Shown: positions 42,619 through 54,240 of the stretch, piece by piece
Position numbering within the stretch: the stretch's first letter is position 1
Layout: the number at the start of each line of letters is the position of its first letter
From: Cryptomeria japonica
Lineage: Eukaryota; Streptophyta; Pinopsida; Cupressales; Cupressaceae
NCBI RefSeq assembly: GCF_030272615.1
Contig: NC_081409.1
Coordinates: forward strand, 910,801,330-910,865,329
Direction of reading: 5' to 3'
DNA: 64,000 bases
The notes under the pieces: generated by a model
The model's database searches: none
Seen by the model: the letters and a program-made list of their open reading frames with translations, nothing else
Told to the model about the DNA's origin: nothing
Translations under genes and position numbers: made by a program

Positions 42619-42620
42619 GT
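42616..42620. repeat. Target-site duplication of Gyp-C, left copy
   Basis: acagt directly before the LTR start at 42621; repeated at 60805-60809 directly after the other LTR. Confidence 0.93.
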
Positions 42621-44024
42621 TGCGTGCGGGAAAAGCGTGTCTATGAAACTCAAAATGTGAAAAAGTGGTCTCAAAGAGGCCTGCTGACACACCCACAAGA
42701 CCTCTTGGTGCAAGTTATGGAGTCATGAAGAATGACTCAACTTCCCAAGGTCGGTTCCATGGTTCTCTATCTCACAAGGTCCCTCAAGCCAAAGCCTTTC
42801 CTCTCAGATCACTGAGCAAAGTGACTTAGGGATGGCTAATGCAAGAACGAGGGATGCTTAAGATTGATTTAATTATGGAAATGCATCCTAAGATATGCAT
42901 GATTCTACAAATGCAACAAACTAGATTATAAGATGACAATATTAGTAGAAACACTATCCTAACATGATATACTAGTTGATGTTCTAAGATAATGATAAAG
43001 AAAATACTCTAAAAATGCTTATTTAGACTATTTCCTAATACAAAAGAGGCTAAATGTGTTGATAAAATTGAGCGTAAATGAGATACTAAAGCTTGCATGG
43101 ATCCTTAAAATGGAGGAAGGAGAGCTCTATTTATAGTGAAAATAGGGCAATGGATGGCCAGGATTGAAAGAGTTAATCAAGGGTCAAGTTTGAAAGTTGG
43201 CAATCCATGTTTACAATTTTCACCAATGAAATGGTGACAATTGTCAACATAAGACCAGTTGAGAGGAGAGGTATGAAGCATTAAATGCTTGAGAAGACCT
43301 CATGGTTACCCTAGGGGGTAAGGGTTAAGGTTAGGTTAATATTATCCATTGGATAAAGCTTTTACCCAAAGGATAAACTCTTGTGCAAGGGTTAAAGGGA
43401 TAACCATGGTCAAAGCAATGAATGCTTGATGAGACCCCTGGGTTAGATGTGGCTTGAGTTTAGAGAAAGTCTCTAATCATGCTGGAGGGTTGAGTTAACC
43501 ATTAATGGTTTGGAAGACTTTCAAAGTCAAGTTGTTGAAGCCTTTAATGGTTTTCAAAGACTTTCAAGGTTTGAGAAGTGACTTCCCCTTGCTTAGGGAT
43601 GTGACAATATTTAGGAGATGGGTTAGGCTAATTTAGAAGTGATTAGAAGAGTCTAGAAGGGGGTTTAGGAGGCAAGTGGGAGATGTAGGATTTTGCAAGT
43701 GGATGAGGAATAAAAGGATTTAATTAAAATAAAATGTTTTATTTCAATTTATATGTAATTTGGGAATTTGAATAAATTAGATTTATTCAATTTGGGGTAA
43801 ACTATTAATTAAATATAAATTTAATTAAAAGTAGAGAGAAGGGGTTTAATTGAATAAAATGATTTATTCAATTAAATGACATAAGTGAATTTAACTAAGT
43901 AAATTGAATAATTTACTTAATAAAATAGAAGAATGTAGGTAATTTAATTAAATTAGATTTAACTAAATAGAGGAATGAACATAAAATATTCATTTAGGAA
44001 TATGGTCATTTTTATACGTCTACA
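42621..44024 (-). repeat. Gyp-C 3' LTR
   Basis: 1404 bp; on the minus strand it starts TGTAGACGTATAAAAATGACC-like and ends ...CCCGCACGCA. A TATA box (CTATAAATAG, minus strand) lies at 43127-43136. Confidence 0.93.
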
Positions 44025-44352
44025 TTTTGCCCCTCTTTGAAGTGACATGTGTGCACATGTTAGTTCAAAGAAAATGATGTGTCGTCAAAATTTGATTATG
44101 ATTAGTTTGATGTTGTTTTAAGATTTTCATGTCGTGCCCCAGATTTGATAAGTGATGCCCCAAATTTGATAAATGATGTTTGATAATGTTTTGCCCCTCT
44201 TTGAAATGATGTGTGTGCACATGTTAATTCAAAGAAAATGATGTGTCGTCAAAATTTGATTATGATTAGTTTGATGCCGTTTTAAGATTTTCATGTCATG
44301 CCCCAGATTTGATAAGTGATGCCCCAGATTTGATAAATGATGTTTGATAATG
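44025..44352 (-). promoter_or_regulatory. Gyp-C PPT, abutting 36-bp hairpin, and a 164-bp duplication of both
   Basis: On the minus strand caaagaggggcaaaa precedes the LTR. CTTTGAA (44035-44041) pairs with TTCAAAG (44064-44070) around ACATGTG-tg-CACATGT (44045-44060). The block 44025-44188, including PPT and hairpin, is repeated at 44189-44352, so there are two potential PPTs. Confidence 0.82.
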
Positions 44353-44782
44353 CCCCCTTGGGAGATGAATCAAAATTTGGAAAATTTGATTTAATTTGAT
44401 AATTTTGTTTGTATTTTAAAATTTTGTCAATGTGGAATGCGAAAAGTTGATTCATCTCCCGATAATAATGTTTATTAGGGTTAGATGGAGACCGCGAGCA
44501 AGAAACATGCCCCAATTCCAAACCCTAATTTCAATTCACCCTATAAAAGGGAAAAAGTGCATTGTTTTGTCTCATTTGTGCGTGTTGACTTTGGAGATAG
44601 TGATATTTGGAGAAGAGTCAACATGCCGATTCTGTATTCTACTCATCGATTCGAGCGCGTGCGGTTGTATCGGAGGCTTGCCGCGTATGGACCACCAGTA
44701 AATCGACCTTTTTGACCCCCTTTTTGATTTTTGATTTTGTCGTTTTTGATCATGTTTTTATTGTCATGCGGAATTTATGTTT
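44353..44782 (-). other. Gyp-C 3' spacer
   Basis: No supportable ORF; a short stretch of mixed composition between the duplicated PPT block and the motif cluster. Confidence 0.5.
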
Positions 44783-45244
44783 TAGCACGTCGAGGTCGTT
44801 TCGTAGCACATACAATAAATTTCATAGCACATAGGGTTTGTCAAATTAGGTATTGTTCGAAAGATATAGGGTAGCGCATAGGTCAACTAGATTAGTGCAT
44901 AATAGTAGTTTAGCACATTAGGTGCACAGGGTAGCGCATTGGGTAAAACGGGTAGCGGATCAGATAGACCTAGTGCATAGGGTGATAAGGAGGTCGCATG
45001 GGTAGAGCCAGATAGCGCGTAGGTGTACCCTAGCACATAGGGTTAGATAGGTAACGCAAAAGTGGGATAGGGTAGCACGTAGGGTTTGTCTAGCGCATAG
45101 GGTAGATTGGATGGTGCATTGGAAGAAAAGGGTAACGCGTAGGGTTTGTCTAGCGCATAGGGTAGATTGGGTAGCACATGAGGAGCACAAGTTAGCGCAG
45201 AAGTATATTTTTAGCGCGTAGACAAGTTTGTTTAGCACATAGGG
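44783..45244. repeat. Cluster of dispersed TAGCGCAT-type motifs, 3' side of Gyp-C
   Basis: About two dozen copies of TAGYRCRY (most often TAGCGCAT or TAGCACAT, often followed by aggg) at irregular spacing of about 12-30 bp. The orientation is opposite to the clusters in the 5' leader of the same element. Confidence 0.8.
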
Positions 45245-45429
45245 AAAAATTTTGTGGTAAAGTGTGATTTTTTTGGATGAAGAAAATTGGTAGGTGGAGG
45301 TTAGTTCTGCCAAGATAGGTGCGAATTGTCCGTCTATGTGTCTGCCATCATAAGTTGTCCAATATGAGTTCCGACATAACTTGATTGGATTTGTGATGTT
45401 TCAAGTTATTATAGATTTGATGTCAATTT

Positions 45430-45680
45430 AGATATGATGTGAAACTTGATTTAGATTTGTTCAAAGTTTTCAAGTTTTGGATATGAATGTGTTGGATATG
45501 AATTGCGGAGCTTGAGTTGTGTTACAAGCTGATATGATTTGAAAACTTGAGTTGTATTACAAGTTGATATGATTTGAAACTTGAGTTGTATTACAAGTTG
45601 ATATGATTTGATGGATTGATATGATGTGAAACTTGATTTAGATTTGTTCAAAGTTTTCAAGTTTTTGAGATGATTTTGAT
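45430..45680. repeat. 35-bp tandem repeat within a larger duplication
   Basis: aaacttgagttgtattacaa with agttgatatgattt occurs three times at about 45495-45612. The flanking phrase gatatgatgtgaaacttgat plus about 30 further bases occurs at both 45432 and 45618. Confidence 0.75.
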
Positions 45681-45787
45681 TTTGATATCCATGTGTTGAT
45701 AAGGGAACTAATATTGGACTTGCGTTGTTTTGACAGGAGTGTCTTAGAGTAGTACAATCACGTGAGTGATTTCTGAGACCGTGGTCA

Positions 45788-47480
45788 TTGATACCACGAT
45801 TGACACAGGGAGATAGAGATAGTATTGATAGATGTGGTATGACCTCTTTGTTAGAGATGCCTCGGTTTATTGTAAACCGTGGTTTATTGATAGCATTGGT
45901 AGAGAGGTGGCACAGTGATATGAACACCTTTCATTTGGCGATAGGTGAGATTATAGTGACACCTAGGGATTGCTACCAGATTTTGTGGATTCCTATAGTA
46001 GGTGCACTGCTTCCCTACGAGCAGACGGAGGAGGGTGGGACTGAGGCATTGCACCGGATTTTTCAAGATGACACTATTTGCAGGTATGAGATCCCTTGGC
46101 AGGAGTTTTTGGATTTGGATTATGCTCCTCTGCCATCAGTCTTAGTATGTTTCATTGGTGGGTTTCTATGTCCCGACTGTAGGTTGAAGGGACTGTCAGT
46201 GGGATGGGGATTGGTGTTGGAGGATATGGTGATGTAGGGTCACCGATTTGCATGGGGGTCAGCTATGCTAGCCCATTTATATAGAGATTTGCATGAGGTA
46301 GTGTACCTGGGTTACAACGGTTTATCAGCAGGTGTGACATTGCTTCAGGTATGGGTGTGGGAGCATATCCCTGTAGCTAGGCCACTGGCAGATAGAGATA
46401 GGCCTGTTGGATGCGTGTACGCCTATGGATACCAAGGGATAGTTTTCCAGCGTAAGCTGGGTAAACTAGAGCATTCGAGGAGAGTGATAGATGACATTGA
46501 TATGGTCATCTGGCGACCATATACAGGGTGTGAGGTATGGGCTGAGGATGGGATGGAGATGCCCTATGTCTTCATGAGCAAATATCTGATAGGGCGGATG
46601 CCCTTTGTTATAAAGAGGTTTTTGCATAGCCAGGTGTTGCGGCAGTATGGTCGATAGCAGGGAATGCCACAGGGAGCATGTTTTTATGCTCAATGGAGAT
46701 AGGATATCCCAGATTGGGGGTGGATGATTGATAGCGGAGCGGCAGTGGAGGAGTTCTTTCACGGAGCTATGGGATTATGCCTCAGAGATAGTAGATGCAG
46801 GGATGACGGATGAGTTTGCAGCACTCTTCGTAGCACAGGCAGTGGCTAGGATATCTGATCCAGCTGAGATGATTCCCGCATTTGATGACGATGAGGAGGT
46901 AGATGAGGGAGGTGGTCATGGAGGTGGGGGGGATGGAGGAGATGATAGAGGGGGTGGTAGAGGTTGGTGAGAATTTAGTGGGAGATTGGAGATGAGGAGG
47001 AGAGGAGAGATGGTGGAGATGGTGGTGGGAGGTTAATATGGGTAGAGAGAGTTGCGCAGCGACTGGCCCAGAGCAGGAGGTCATATGTTTTACCTCCACT
47101 AGCACCGAGGATAGGTAGAGGGACAGGCAATATCCCTTCACAGGTACCCCTATAGGTATGGATTCCTACACATGTGGAGGATGCACAAATTAGATTGCTA
47201 CAGTTGTCAGTGCAACATTTGCAGACACGGATGTTTGCTCAGCAGCGTCAAATTGCACAGCTGACTATAGAGTGAGATACTGCTTTAGAGCGGTTGGGTC
47301 AAGCCGAGGCTCGAGCAGAGGTTTTGGAGAGAGCGACGACAGGTGGCCCGATGAGAGACACCCTGAGAGGGTTGGCTTCGAGAGTTAGGGAGGCAGAGTA
47401 CTACAGGAGACATTATGAGGATGTGGTTCCCAGGGAGCACCGAGTGCAGAGTTTCACACAGTCTAGATCTAGTCGATCCT
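45788..47480 (+). pseudogene. Antisense plant mobile domain (PMD) ORF in Gyp-C
   Basis: 45788-46657 is one frame broken by a TAG at 46235. It reads SLLEMPRFIVNRGLLIALVERWHSDMNTFHL (≤20-residue landmarks: VERWHSDMNTFHLAIGE, VTPRDCYQILWIPIVG), then AMLAHLYRDLHEV, LLQVWVWEHIPVARP, VIWRPYTGCEVW, the ordered hallmarks of PMD. After a frameshift, 46728-46970 gives EFAALFVAQAVARISD and an acidic Gly/Asp-rich tail, and 47294-47480 a coiled coil (QAEARAEVLERATT). It is opposite to gag-pol, between integrase and the 3' LTR. PMD-encoding extra ORFs, including antisense ones, are known in plant Tat elements. Its role in the element is unknown; host PMD proteins are linked to silencing. Confidence 0.85.
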
Positions 47481-48959
47481 GAGAGACTGGATCGAGGATA
47501 GAGAGCAGAGGCATGACAAGGTCGTCTAGATATGATCCACCTAGAGATCCAGGTGCTGGGACATCTTCTACAAGACCATCACCATCTGGAGATAGTCACA
47601 CCTGAGAGACATTGTCTCTATTGTATTTTGATCATTTTGTTGTGTTGGGCACATACATGACATATTTTGTACATTTGAGCATTTTAAGATATATATATAT
47701 ATGACATCATTTTCTTTGATCCTCATGTGATGTGTTATGGATCATTCTTTTTATATGATGATACAATGCTTATGTGATTTTATATGTGATGAATATGATG
47801 TGATAATGCAGGATGTATGAGATGTATCTTGAAAATGAGACGTATGATATGATATGATGTGAGATGTACCTTGAAAATGAGATGCATGATATGTAACTAA
47901 TTTATAATATGATATGCAACTAATTGTAAAATGATATGCAACTAACTGTAAAATGATTTGCAACTAATTGTAACATGATATGCAACTAATTCAGCATCCT
48001 CATTCTGCATTGGTCATCCCGATATAGTCACATGTTTTGCTTTCTTTTGGAGGTATCATCATTGAGTATTGGTTTGTTGGGATATGTTGAAAATTTATAC
48101 AAGCATAATGGTATAATTTGAACCATAATGACCTGAGAAAAATTTACATGATTTTTGATATTGCAAGATAGCATAAGCATCAAAGTATAAGTGAACCAGG
48201 ATGACCTGAATGTTGCTTGCGGAGAAATAGATAAGATTAAACCATTTGTATGCACAAAGGGGAATTATGTCTTCAGTAATGTGCTTTGAATCACATCTTG
48301 AGACAAGTCTTTGTACAGTACAAGTGATCGCCTCGCAGACAGAAGACTAAAAAGATATTGGAGTCCCCGTTACTTTCTCTAGCTTGATGTATCATTGAGA
48401 AAATGTAGAGGATCCAATAGTTCAAAAAGAGTTCAAATGCAAAAATAGTCAAAACTTCATGCAAGATGCAAACATTTGTTACTTCAGAAAATCATCCATC
48501 ATGTGTTGTGAATCCATTTAAATGTAGCCATGTTTGATTCTCCTCATGTTTTGTTGAATTTTGGTTTTGACATGATTTGCCTAGTCTGTTGCAATGTGTG
48601 ATATGTTGATAGGACAGGATGCAGATCAATGTTGCCCCTAGCTAAATGTATTTCCTAATGTGGATATGTATAGTGATTACCAAGCCATGATGGGATATGA
48701 TGAAATGATTTGTGATAAACAAGGACAGTGACTATGCTAAGTATGTCCTGGATAATGCTTAGTTTGATAAAAGTGTTGGTCAATGGCCAATAGTACTTGG
48801 ATGCATGGATACAAAAGTTTGATAAGAATAGATGAAGGAGCTATCCTCTCACAATGGCACCTGTTTGCCAGGTTTTCACCATTTGTTTTTATTGCATCTT
48901 TTTCTTTGCTTTTTCTAATTTTTTTTTTGTATTTTTACTTTTTTCCGTGCATTTAGACT
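47481..48959. other. Gyp-C spacer between PMD ORF and integrase
   Basis: No ORF. 47800-47990 has a loose repeat of atgatatgcaactaattgtaaa and of gagatgtaccttgaaaatgaga. 47800-48210 is the reverse-complement counterpart of 2028-2380 in Gyp-A. 48100-48210 holds two related ggttcaaattatacc/caggtcat phrases. Confidence 0.6.
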
Positions 48960-50110
48960 ACTCAAGTGTAGTATTTCTTCAAATGGATGTTGTTGGTGGG
49001 TTCGTTGAGCACATCTCCTTCTAAGGTAGTTAGTTGATAGGCGCCTAATCCATAGGCTGAGATGATGACATATGGACCCAACCAGTTAGGTTAAAACTTC
49101 CCTTTCTTTTCCCAATCCTGTTGATTTCTAGGATTTTCTTTGAGTACTAGATCACCTATTTTGAAGTTTCTAGGGATGACCTTGTGGTTGTAGCTTCTGC
49201 ACATGCATTGTTGATATGCTTTGAGATGAGTGTAGGCACGTTGGCATCTTTCATCTAGAAGTTCAAGTTCTTGCAATCGGTTAACTCGATATTCTTCATC
49301 TGGGATTAAGGCTTTCAAAGAGACTCTGAGAGATGGAATTTCTACCTCCAGGGGTAAAATTGCTTCTGATCCATACACCAATGAATATGGTGTAGCTCTT
49401 GTCAGTGTTTGGATGCTAGTTCTATATGCCCAAAGTGCTGGATTGAGTTGTACATACCAATCTTTGCCTGCATCATTGAATGTCTTCTTTAAAATTATAG
49501 ATATCATTTTGTTGGATGCTTCTACCTGACCATTTCCCTGTGGGTAGTATGGTGTAGAGAAATGATGTTGGATTTTGAATCGTTCACATAGTTCTCTCAC
49601 ATCCTGATTTTTGAAAGGTCGCCCATTGTCTATGATGATGGAACTTGGAATGCCATATTTGCAGATCAGATAATTAAGGATAAAAGAGGCAATTTGTTTC
49701 CCAGTCACTGTGGTCATGGGGACTGCTTCAATCCACTTGGTAAAGTACTATGTTGCAGTGATAATGAACTTGTGCCCATTTGACGATGAAGGATGAATTT
49801 TATCGACTAAGTCTAGTCCCCACTGACAAAAGGGCCAGGATGTTGTGAATGGTTGCAGTTCCTGTGTTGGTGCATGTATAAGATTGCCATGGATTTGGCA
49901 TTTAGGACACTTCTTTGTAAAGTGATAAGAATCTTTTCCATTGTCGGCCAGTAATATCCCATTATTAGAAGCTTTTTAGAAAGATTAGTACCACTGGAAT
50001 GTGTGCCACATATACCCTCATGAATCTCATGTAAAGCGGAGTCAAATTCATTACGATCAAGGCAACAAAGAAGAGTGCCATCTAGACCTCAACGATACAA
50101 AGTATCAGCA
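48960..50110 (-). pseudogene. Gyp-C integrase
   Basis: The zinc domain reads LHEIHEGICGTHSSG...KKCPKCQ (HHCC complete) at about 50050-49890, then the core WGLDLVDKIHP (first Asp), KYGIPSSIIIDNGRPFKN (second Asp) and PQGNGQVEASNK (Glu): DDE intact. C-terminal: LWAYRTSIQTLTRATPYSLVYG, EIPSLRVSLKAL, LLDERCQRAY, IGDLVLKENP, then a decayed GPYVI...GAYQLTTLEG. Stops at about 49750 and 49091 are the main breaks. The best preserved uninterrupted part is 49717-49091 (208 codons). Confidence 0.92.
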
Positions 50111-50291
50111 GTAAGGGTATAATGAGCAGTTTGTCGGATAAAGTTACCTTTTTGGTTTCAGGACAAGTCAATGGGTAGGATATTGGTCTTAAGATACTCA
50201 TATATCATTCCATATAAGGGGGAGTCTGAACCAGTTAAGGCGTAGATGACCTGGGATGCGGAATTGTCAGAGGCTGGGGAAAACAGTTGCT

Positions 50292-50762
50292 CTACCAGAA
50301 ATTCATAACGAGACTATTGTTCTGGAATTTGCAGTAGTAAGCGATAGTAGCCATTGCATCAGTTGCTCTGTTGTCCAACCTTGGTATTTGTTCAAAGGTG
50401 ATGTGTATAAAATATTGTTTGAATTCATCCACCATTCTTTTATAGGGTAGCAACTTGTCATCTTTCATCTGATAGTCATTGTTGATTTGATTGATAACCA
50501 GTTGTGAATCTCTGTAGACCTTTAGTTCTGTGATTTTACATTCTATATCTATCTTGATTCCTGTGACCAGTGCTTCATACTCAGCAACATTATTTGTGCA
50601 CGAAAACATAAGTCTGTAGGATCTTGGTATGGTGTGTCCTTCTGGAGTAATGAATAAAATGTCGACACCTGAGCCGTGTTGGGTAAATGATCCATCAAAG
50701 CATAGGGTCCATTGTTTTGTAGAGATAGCAAGAACGTCCCTATCTAGAAATTCGATCTCCAT
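50292..50762 (-). pseudogene. Gyp-C second (archaeal-type) RNase H
   Basis: 156 codons: WTLCFDGSFTQHGSGVDIL (first acidic residue), FSCTNNVAEYEALVTGI (AEYEA hallmark), LKVYRDSQLVINQINND and LDNRATDAMATIA. This extra RNase H next to integrase distinguishes the Tat lineage. In the family it degrades RNA in RNA:DNA hybrids and is thought to complement the regular RNase H. Confidence 0.9.
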
Positions 50763-50828
50763 TGGTTGTTTACCAGGTAGTGGTACTTCTACTAGTTGAT
50801 CTCCTATTACTTGTCCCTTGATAGCTCT

Positions 50829-51308
50829 TCACTCCATGTAGTGGATATCAAATTCACTGAGAATCATGACCCATTTAGCCAAGTGGCCTATAAGAGTTGC
50901 TTTGCTGAGTAAATATTTGAGAGGATCAATTTTTGCGACCAGCTTAATTGTGTGAGCTAGCATGTAGTGGCAGAATTTTTGAGAGGCAAAGACCACAGCT
51001 AAACAGGCTTTCTCAATAAAGGTGTAATTGAGCTCATAGCCGTTCAATGTCCTGTTGATGTAGTATATTGCTCATTCCTTGCCTTGTTGATCTTCTTGTG
51101 CTAATAGTGCCCCCAGAGATTTATTTGTTGTCAAAATGTAGAGAATAAGTGGCTTTCCTGCTATCAAAGGTACCAAAACTGGTGGGTTCATCAGATATTG
51201 CTTGATTTGATAGAAGGATTCTGTACACTTGGCTTCCCATCTAAACGGTACATTTTTATGTAGCAGATGATTGAATGGTAGACTTTTATCTACTAGCTAA
51301 GTGATGAA
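50829..51308 (-). pseudogene. Gyp-C RNase H (Gypsy type)
   Basis: 51047-50829 reads NGYELNYTFIEKACLAVVFASQK, MLAHTIKLVAKIDPLKYLL, GHLAKWVMILSEFDIHY: the C-terminal half of the Gypsy RNase H. 51300-51050 contains LPFNHLLHKNVPF and ALLAQEDQQGKE pieces with stops. Confidence 0.82.
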
Positions 51309-52140
51309 TCACCTAATTGATTGGAGTTGTCCTTGTAGAGATCTGAGTTGGCTGATATTCTTTGGTGGTGTCATTTCCATGATGGCTTGTACCTTTGTTG
51401 GATCCACTTCAATTCCCTTTTCTGAGACTATGTAGCCTAAAAATTTGCCTAATGTAACCCCGAAGACACACTTCTTAGGGTTGAGCCTAACTTGGAATTT
51501 TTCCAATCGTTCAAAAATCTTTTCTAAGATGCTTAGATGTTCTTCTCCGGTGAAGGATTTAGCTAGTAAATCATCCACATAGTCTTCCATGAAGGTACGC
51601 ATCATATCATGAAATATTGTTGTCATTGCTTGTTGATAAGTTGCTCCAGCATTCTTTAAGCCAAAAGGCATGACATTCCAACAATATGTTCCCCAAGGAC
51701 AAGTGAATGTTGTTTTATCTTGATCTTCTGGAGTGATCTTGATTTGGTTATATCCTGAAAAACCGTCCATAGTGATAACATTGCATGGCCTGCTGTGAGG
51801 TCTACAATTATGTCGATACTTGGTAAAGGAAAATCATCCTTTGGACAGGCGTTGTTGACATCTCTAAAATCTATGCATATTCCGATACTACCATCTGGTT
51901 TTGAAACTGGCACAATGTTTGAAATCCATTCAGCATAGTCAACAGGTCGAATAAATCTGACATCTAATAGTTTCTTTAGTTCAACTTTGACCATGAGTGC
52001 CACATGTGGATTCATCTTTCACATTTTTTGCTTAACTGGCTTAGCTCATGGAGCCATAGACAAGTGATGCATGATTAATTGTGGATCAATCACAGGCATA
52101 TCTGTGTATGACCAAGCAAAGTTGATTTGCTTTTTTTTTG
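51309..52140 (-). pseudogene. Gyp-C reverse transcriptase
   Basis: 52015-51780: LKKLLDVRFIRPVDYAEWIS, VPVSKPDGSIGICIDFRDVN, CPKDDFPLPSID. A one-base frameshift near 51775 leads to 51770-51309: MDGFSGYNQIKI, WGTYCWNVMPFGLKNAGATY, MEDYVDDLLAKS (catalytic YVDD), LNPKKCVFGVTLGKFLGYIV, PPKNISQLRSLQGQLQSI. Upstream, a frameshift in an A9 run near 52132 separates the RT from the frame of 52374-52090, and the connector FAWSYTDMP is readable just after it. Confidence 0.93.
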
Positions 52141-53703
52141 AAGAATTTGATAAAGTGGTTTTTCTTTTGCTATCAGAGATTTTGCAAGGTGTATACTTTT
52201 GGTTGTTTCTGTAGTACCAATGTTGGTTGATTGAGTGGGCTCAATCAATATGGGTGATCGCTCATGATAATGTTCAGGAAGAGTGTCAAGTCTCCCATCT
52301 TTAGGTGCCTTAAAAAGGTTTTCACCCTCAGATGCGTCCTTTATTTTTACTTTTTTGTGATCCATAACTGTCATTGACTGATTTTCAGCAATAGATCCCT
52401 CATTTGGTTTATTTTTGCGACTAAGAGACTTGGCACCCTCCTGATTGTAGACATCGCTATTTTGTTAACTAGTAGAGTCTATTTCCGGGTTGACGGTACA
52501 TAAGTAATGGATAATGGATTCATCATTCAGAAAAATTGGTATATCATGAATTCTGGGTTCATCCCAGTCTATGAGATCCAGAAAGACAAGTGGTAAGGAA
52601 TCATTTGGTGGATCAAGTTCTACTGCTGTAAGTGTCAGGATAGAGGTTTCATTGTGATTGGTTTGGGTGTTAAAGAAGTCAAGGATTTCGTCAAGGTCTC
52701 CAATGGTATCATCTTCCATATAGACTTGTTCATAATGTTGCTGCTCATTTTCCTTAGCAACATAGATATTCTATGGTCCAAATTCAAGTAGTCTAATTTA
52801 TGTGCTATGTTCTTCTTGAGAAAGGGATATAGAACTAGTATTTTTAGCGGTATCTGCAGTAGCATTTGAGCAGCTGCCCCATTCATATTCATTGGAATCA
52901 GTCTTAGAGGTATCACCCCAGATTCTATTAGTGTTGTGAACTGGTATTTTATATGGTGAGAATAGGTCTTTGATGAATGAGACAAGTTTGATATTTTTCT
53001 CTGATTCTGTGTCAGATCCTGCTTCGACCTTTTGTATTTGTTCATATAATGTCCCTCCTTGGGGAGGAATGATGTTATCAGGAGATGATACTGCTTTGTT
53101 GGATATTTGTTCTTGAATGTGATTGACTTCTGTAGATGTTGTCTTCTTGTGAATAATGGACTCCCCTTGATGTTGGTTCCTTTCTTGATGTTCACGTTCC
53201 TTACGAATTGTCTCTGCTGACTCAAATAGTGTTTCTTTCCAGGATTCTTCTTTGTACTTCTTCTTTGCTTTCCACTGAGGTTTTTGATATTTGTGTGGTA
53301 CCTTCATTGGTAGTAGAGTGAGTTCAAAGACCAATCCCTTTTTGTCTTTACTAAATTGTGAAGGAGGATCCAATGGTTCTGTGACACCTTCCTAACGCTT
53401 ACCAATAGGTCCTTTGCCATTGTATCCCATTTGTTGCATGATTAAGTAGCCTTTTCCATATAGGTGTGTGGGTATAGCTACTTCCACAGTAGCTGCTCTA
53501 TCTTCTTCCTCATCTTTGTATAGCCAACTGAGGATATCCTTTTCCTTGGATTCATGTGCTAAAGTGTCGAGTTGAATGAATGTGCCATCGAACTTGGTGA
53601 TGGGCTGAGTTGCTTGATGTGTTGATGTTGTAGGTAATCCATGAGATCTAGGTGATGTGGGTAAGTTAGTAAAACACATGGGTTCCAAACAGTATTCCCC
53701 CAT
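52141..53703 (-). pseudogene. Gyp-C protease-RT spacer with G-patch-like motif
   Basis: One frame with several stops. 53703-53392 ends YGKGYLIMQQMGYNGKGPIG, and the frame continues through a TAG with EGVTEPLDPPSQF...KKGLVF; together this resembles a G-patch (Gly-rich RNA-binding motif; about 53460-53325). Then follow a Lys/Glu-rich segment (53373-52801), an acidic segment (52719-52465, MEDDTIGDLDEILDFF) and 52374-52090. Spacing between protease and RT is unusually long, as in Tat/Ogre elements. Confidence 0.65.
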
Positions 53704-54240
53704 ACCTTGTTCTCCCCCATACCTTGTTCTTTGATTTTCATTTTCCGCTTGAAATCTCTAGGTAATGATTTAGACTTTTCTTGTTGAAGATCTGGTACTG
53801 AGGAATTATGTTTCTCTCTATTATGTGGAACCAAACTGTCATGGGCTGCCCCCATTGCATTACAATGTTGAAATGGATTGTGATCAACAGATATAGAAAC
53901 CTCCTGCCCATTATAGGGGAATTTGACACACTAGTGATATGTAGAAGGTATTGCTTGCATTTCATGTATCCAAGGTCGACCTAATAAGATATTGTATGTG
54001 AGGTCTATGTCTAAGACCTGACACATAGTATCTCTTTGTATCGGTCCAACTTGAATCGGTAACACCACTATTCCTTTAGAGGATCTTTCTTCATCATCAT
54101 ATGCCTTTATAGTAATCTTTTTGCATGGATCAATAGACTCCTCCGAGAAGCCTAATGCATAGATAAGTTTTAAGGTACATATATTAATTCCAGCTCCTCC
54201 ATCTATTAATACTCATTTTACTCAGTGTTTATAGACTATG
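53704..54240 (-). pseudogene. Gyp-C aspartic protease
   Basis: Reads VLIDGGAGINICTLKLIYALG at about 54215-54155 (D-G-G in place of D-S/T-G, common in this lineage), YDDEERSSKGIVVLPIQVG, LDIDLTYNILLGRPWIHEM near 53980, then VKFPYNGQEVSI. Stops occur just before the catalytic Asp and near 53932. A 17-bp tandem duplication at 53697-53730 shifts the frame downstream. Confidence 0.82.

Larger units (their letters stand above)
41961..42620 (+). pseudogene. Cop-F integrase, N-terminal part up to the Gyp-C insertion
   Basis: GAG-pre-integrase LWHKILAHINFDNL with the two His, then NFCDEYLRGKKTK, where the second zinc-binding Cys is Tyr. The catalytic core begins at 42180: LVHTDLCDPTRT (first Asp), FIDDFSRMTWVTFL, LRSDWDGEYTS (second Asp). 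The segment 42279-42448 is then duplicated as 42449-42618. The catalytic Glu lies beyond Gyp-C at about 60850. Confidence 0.88.
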
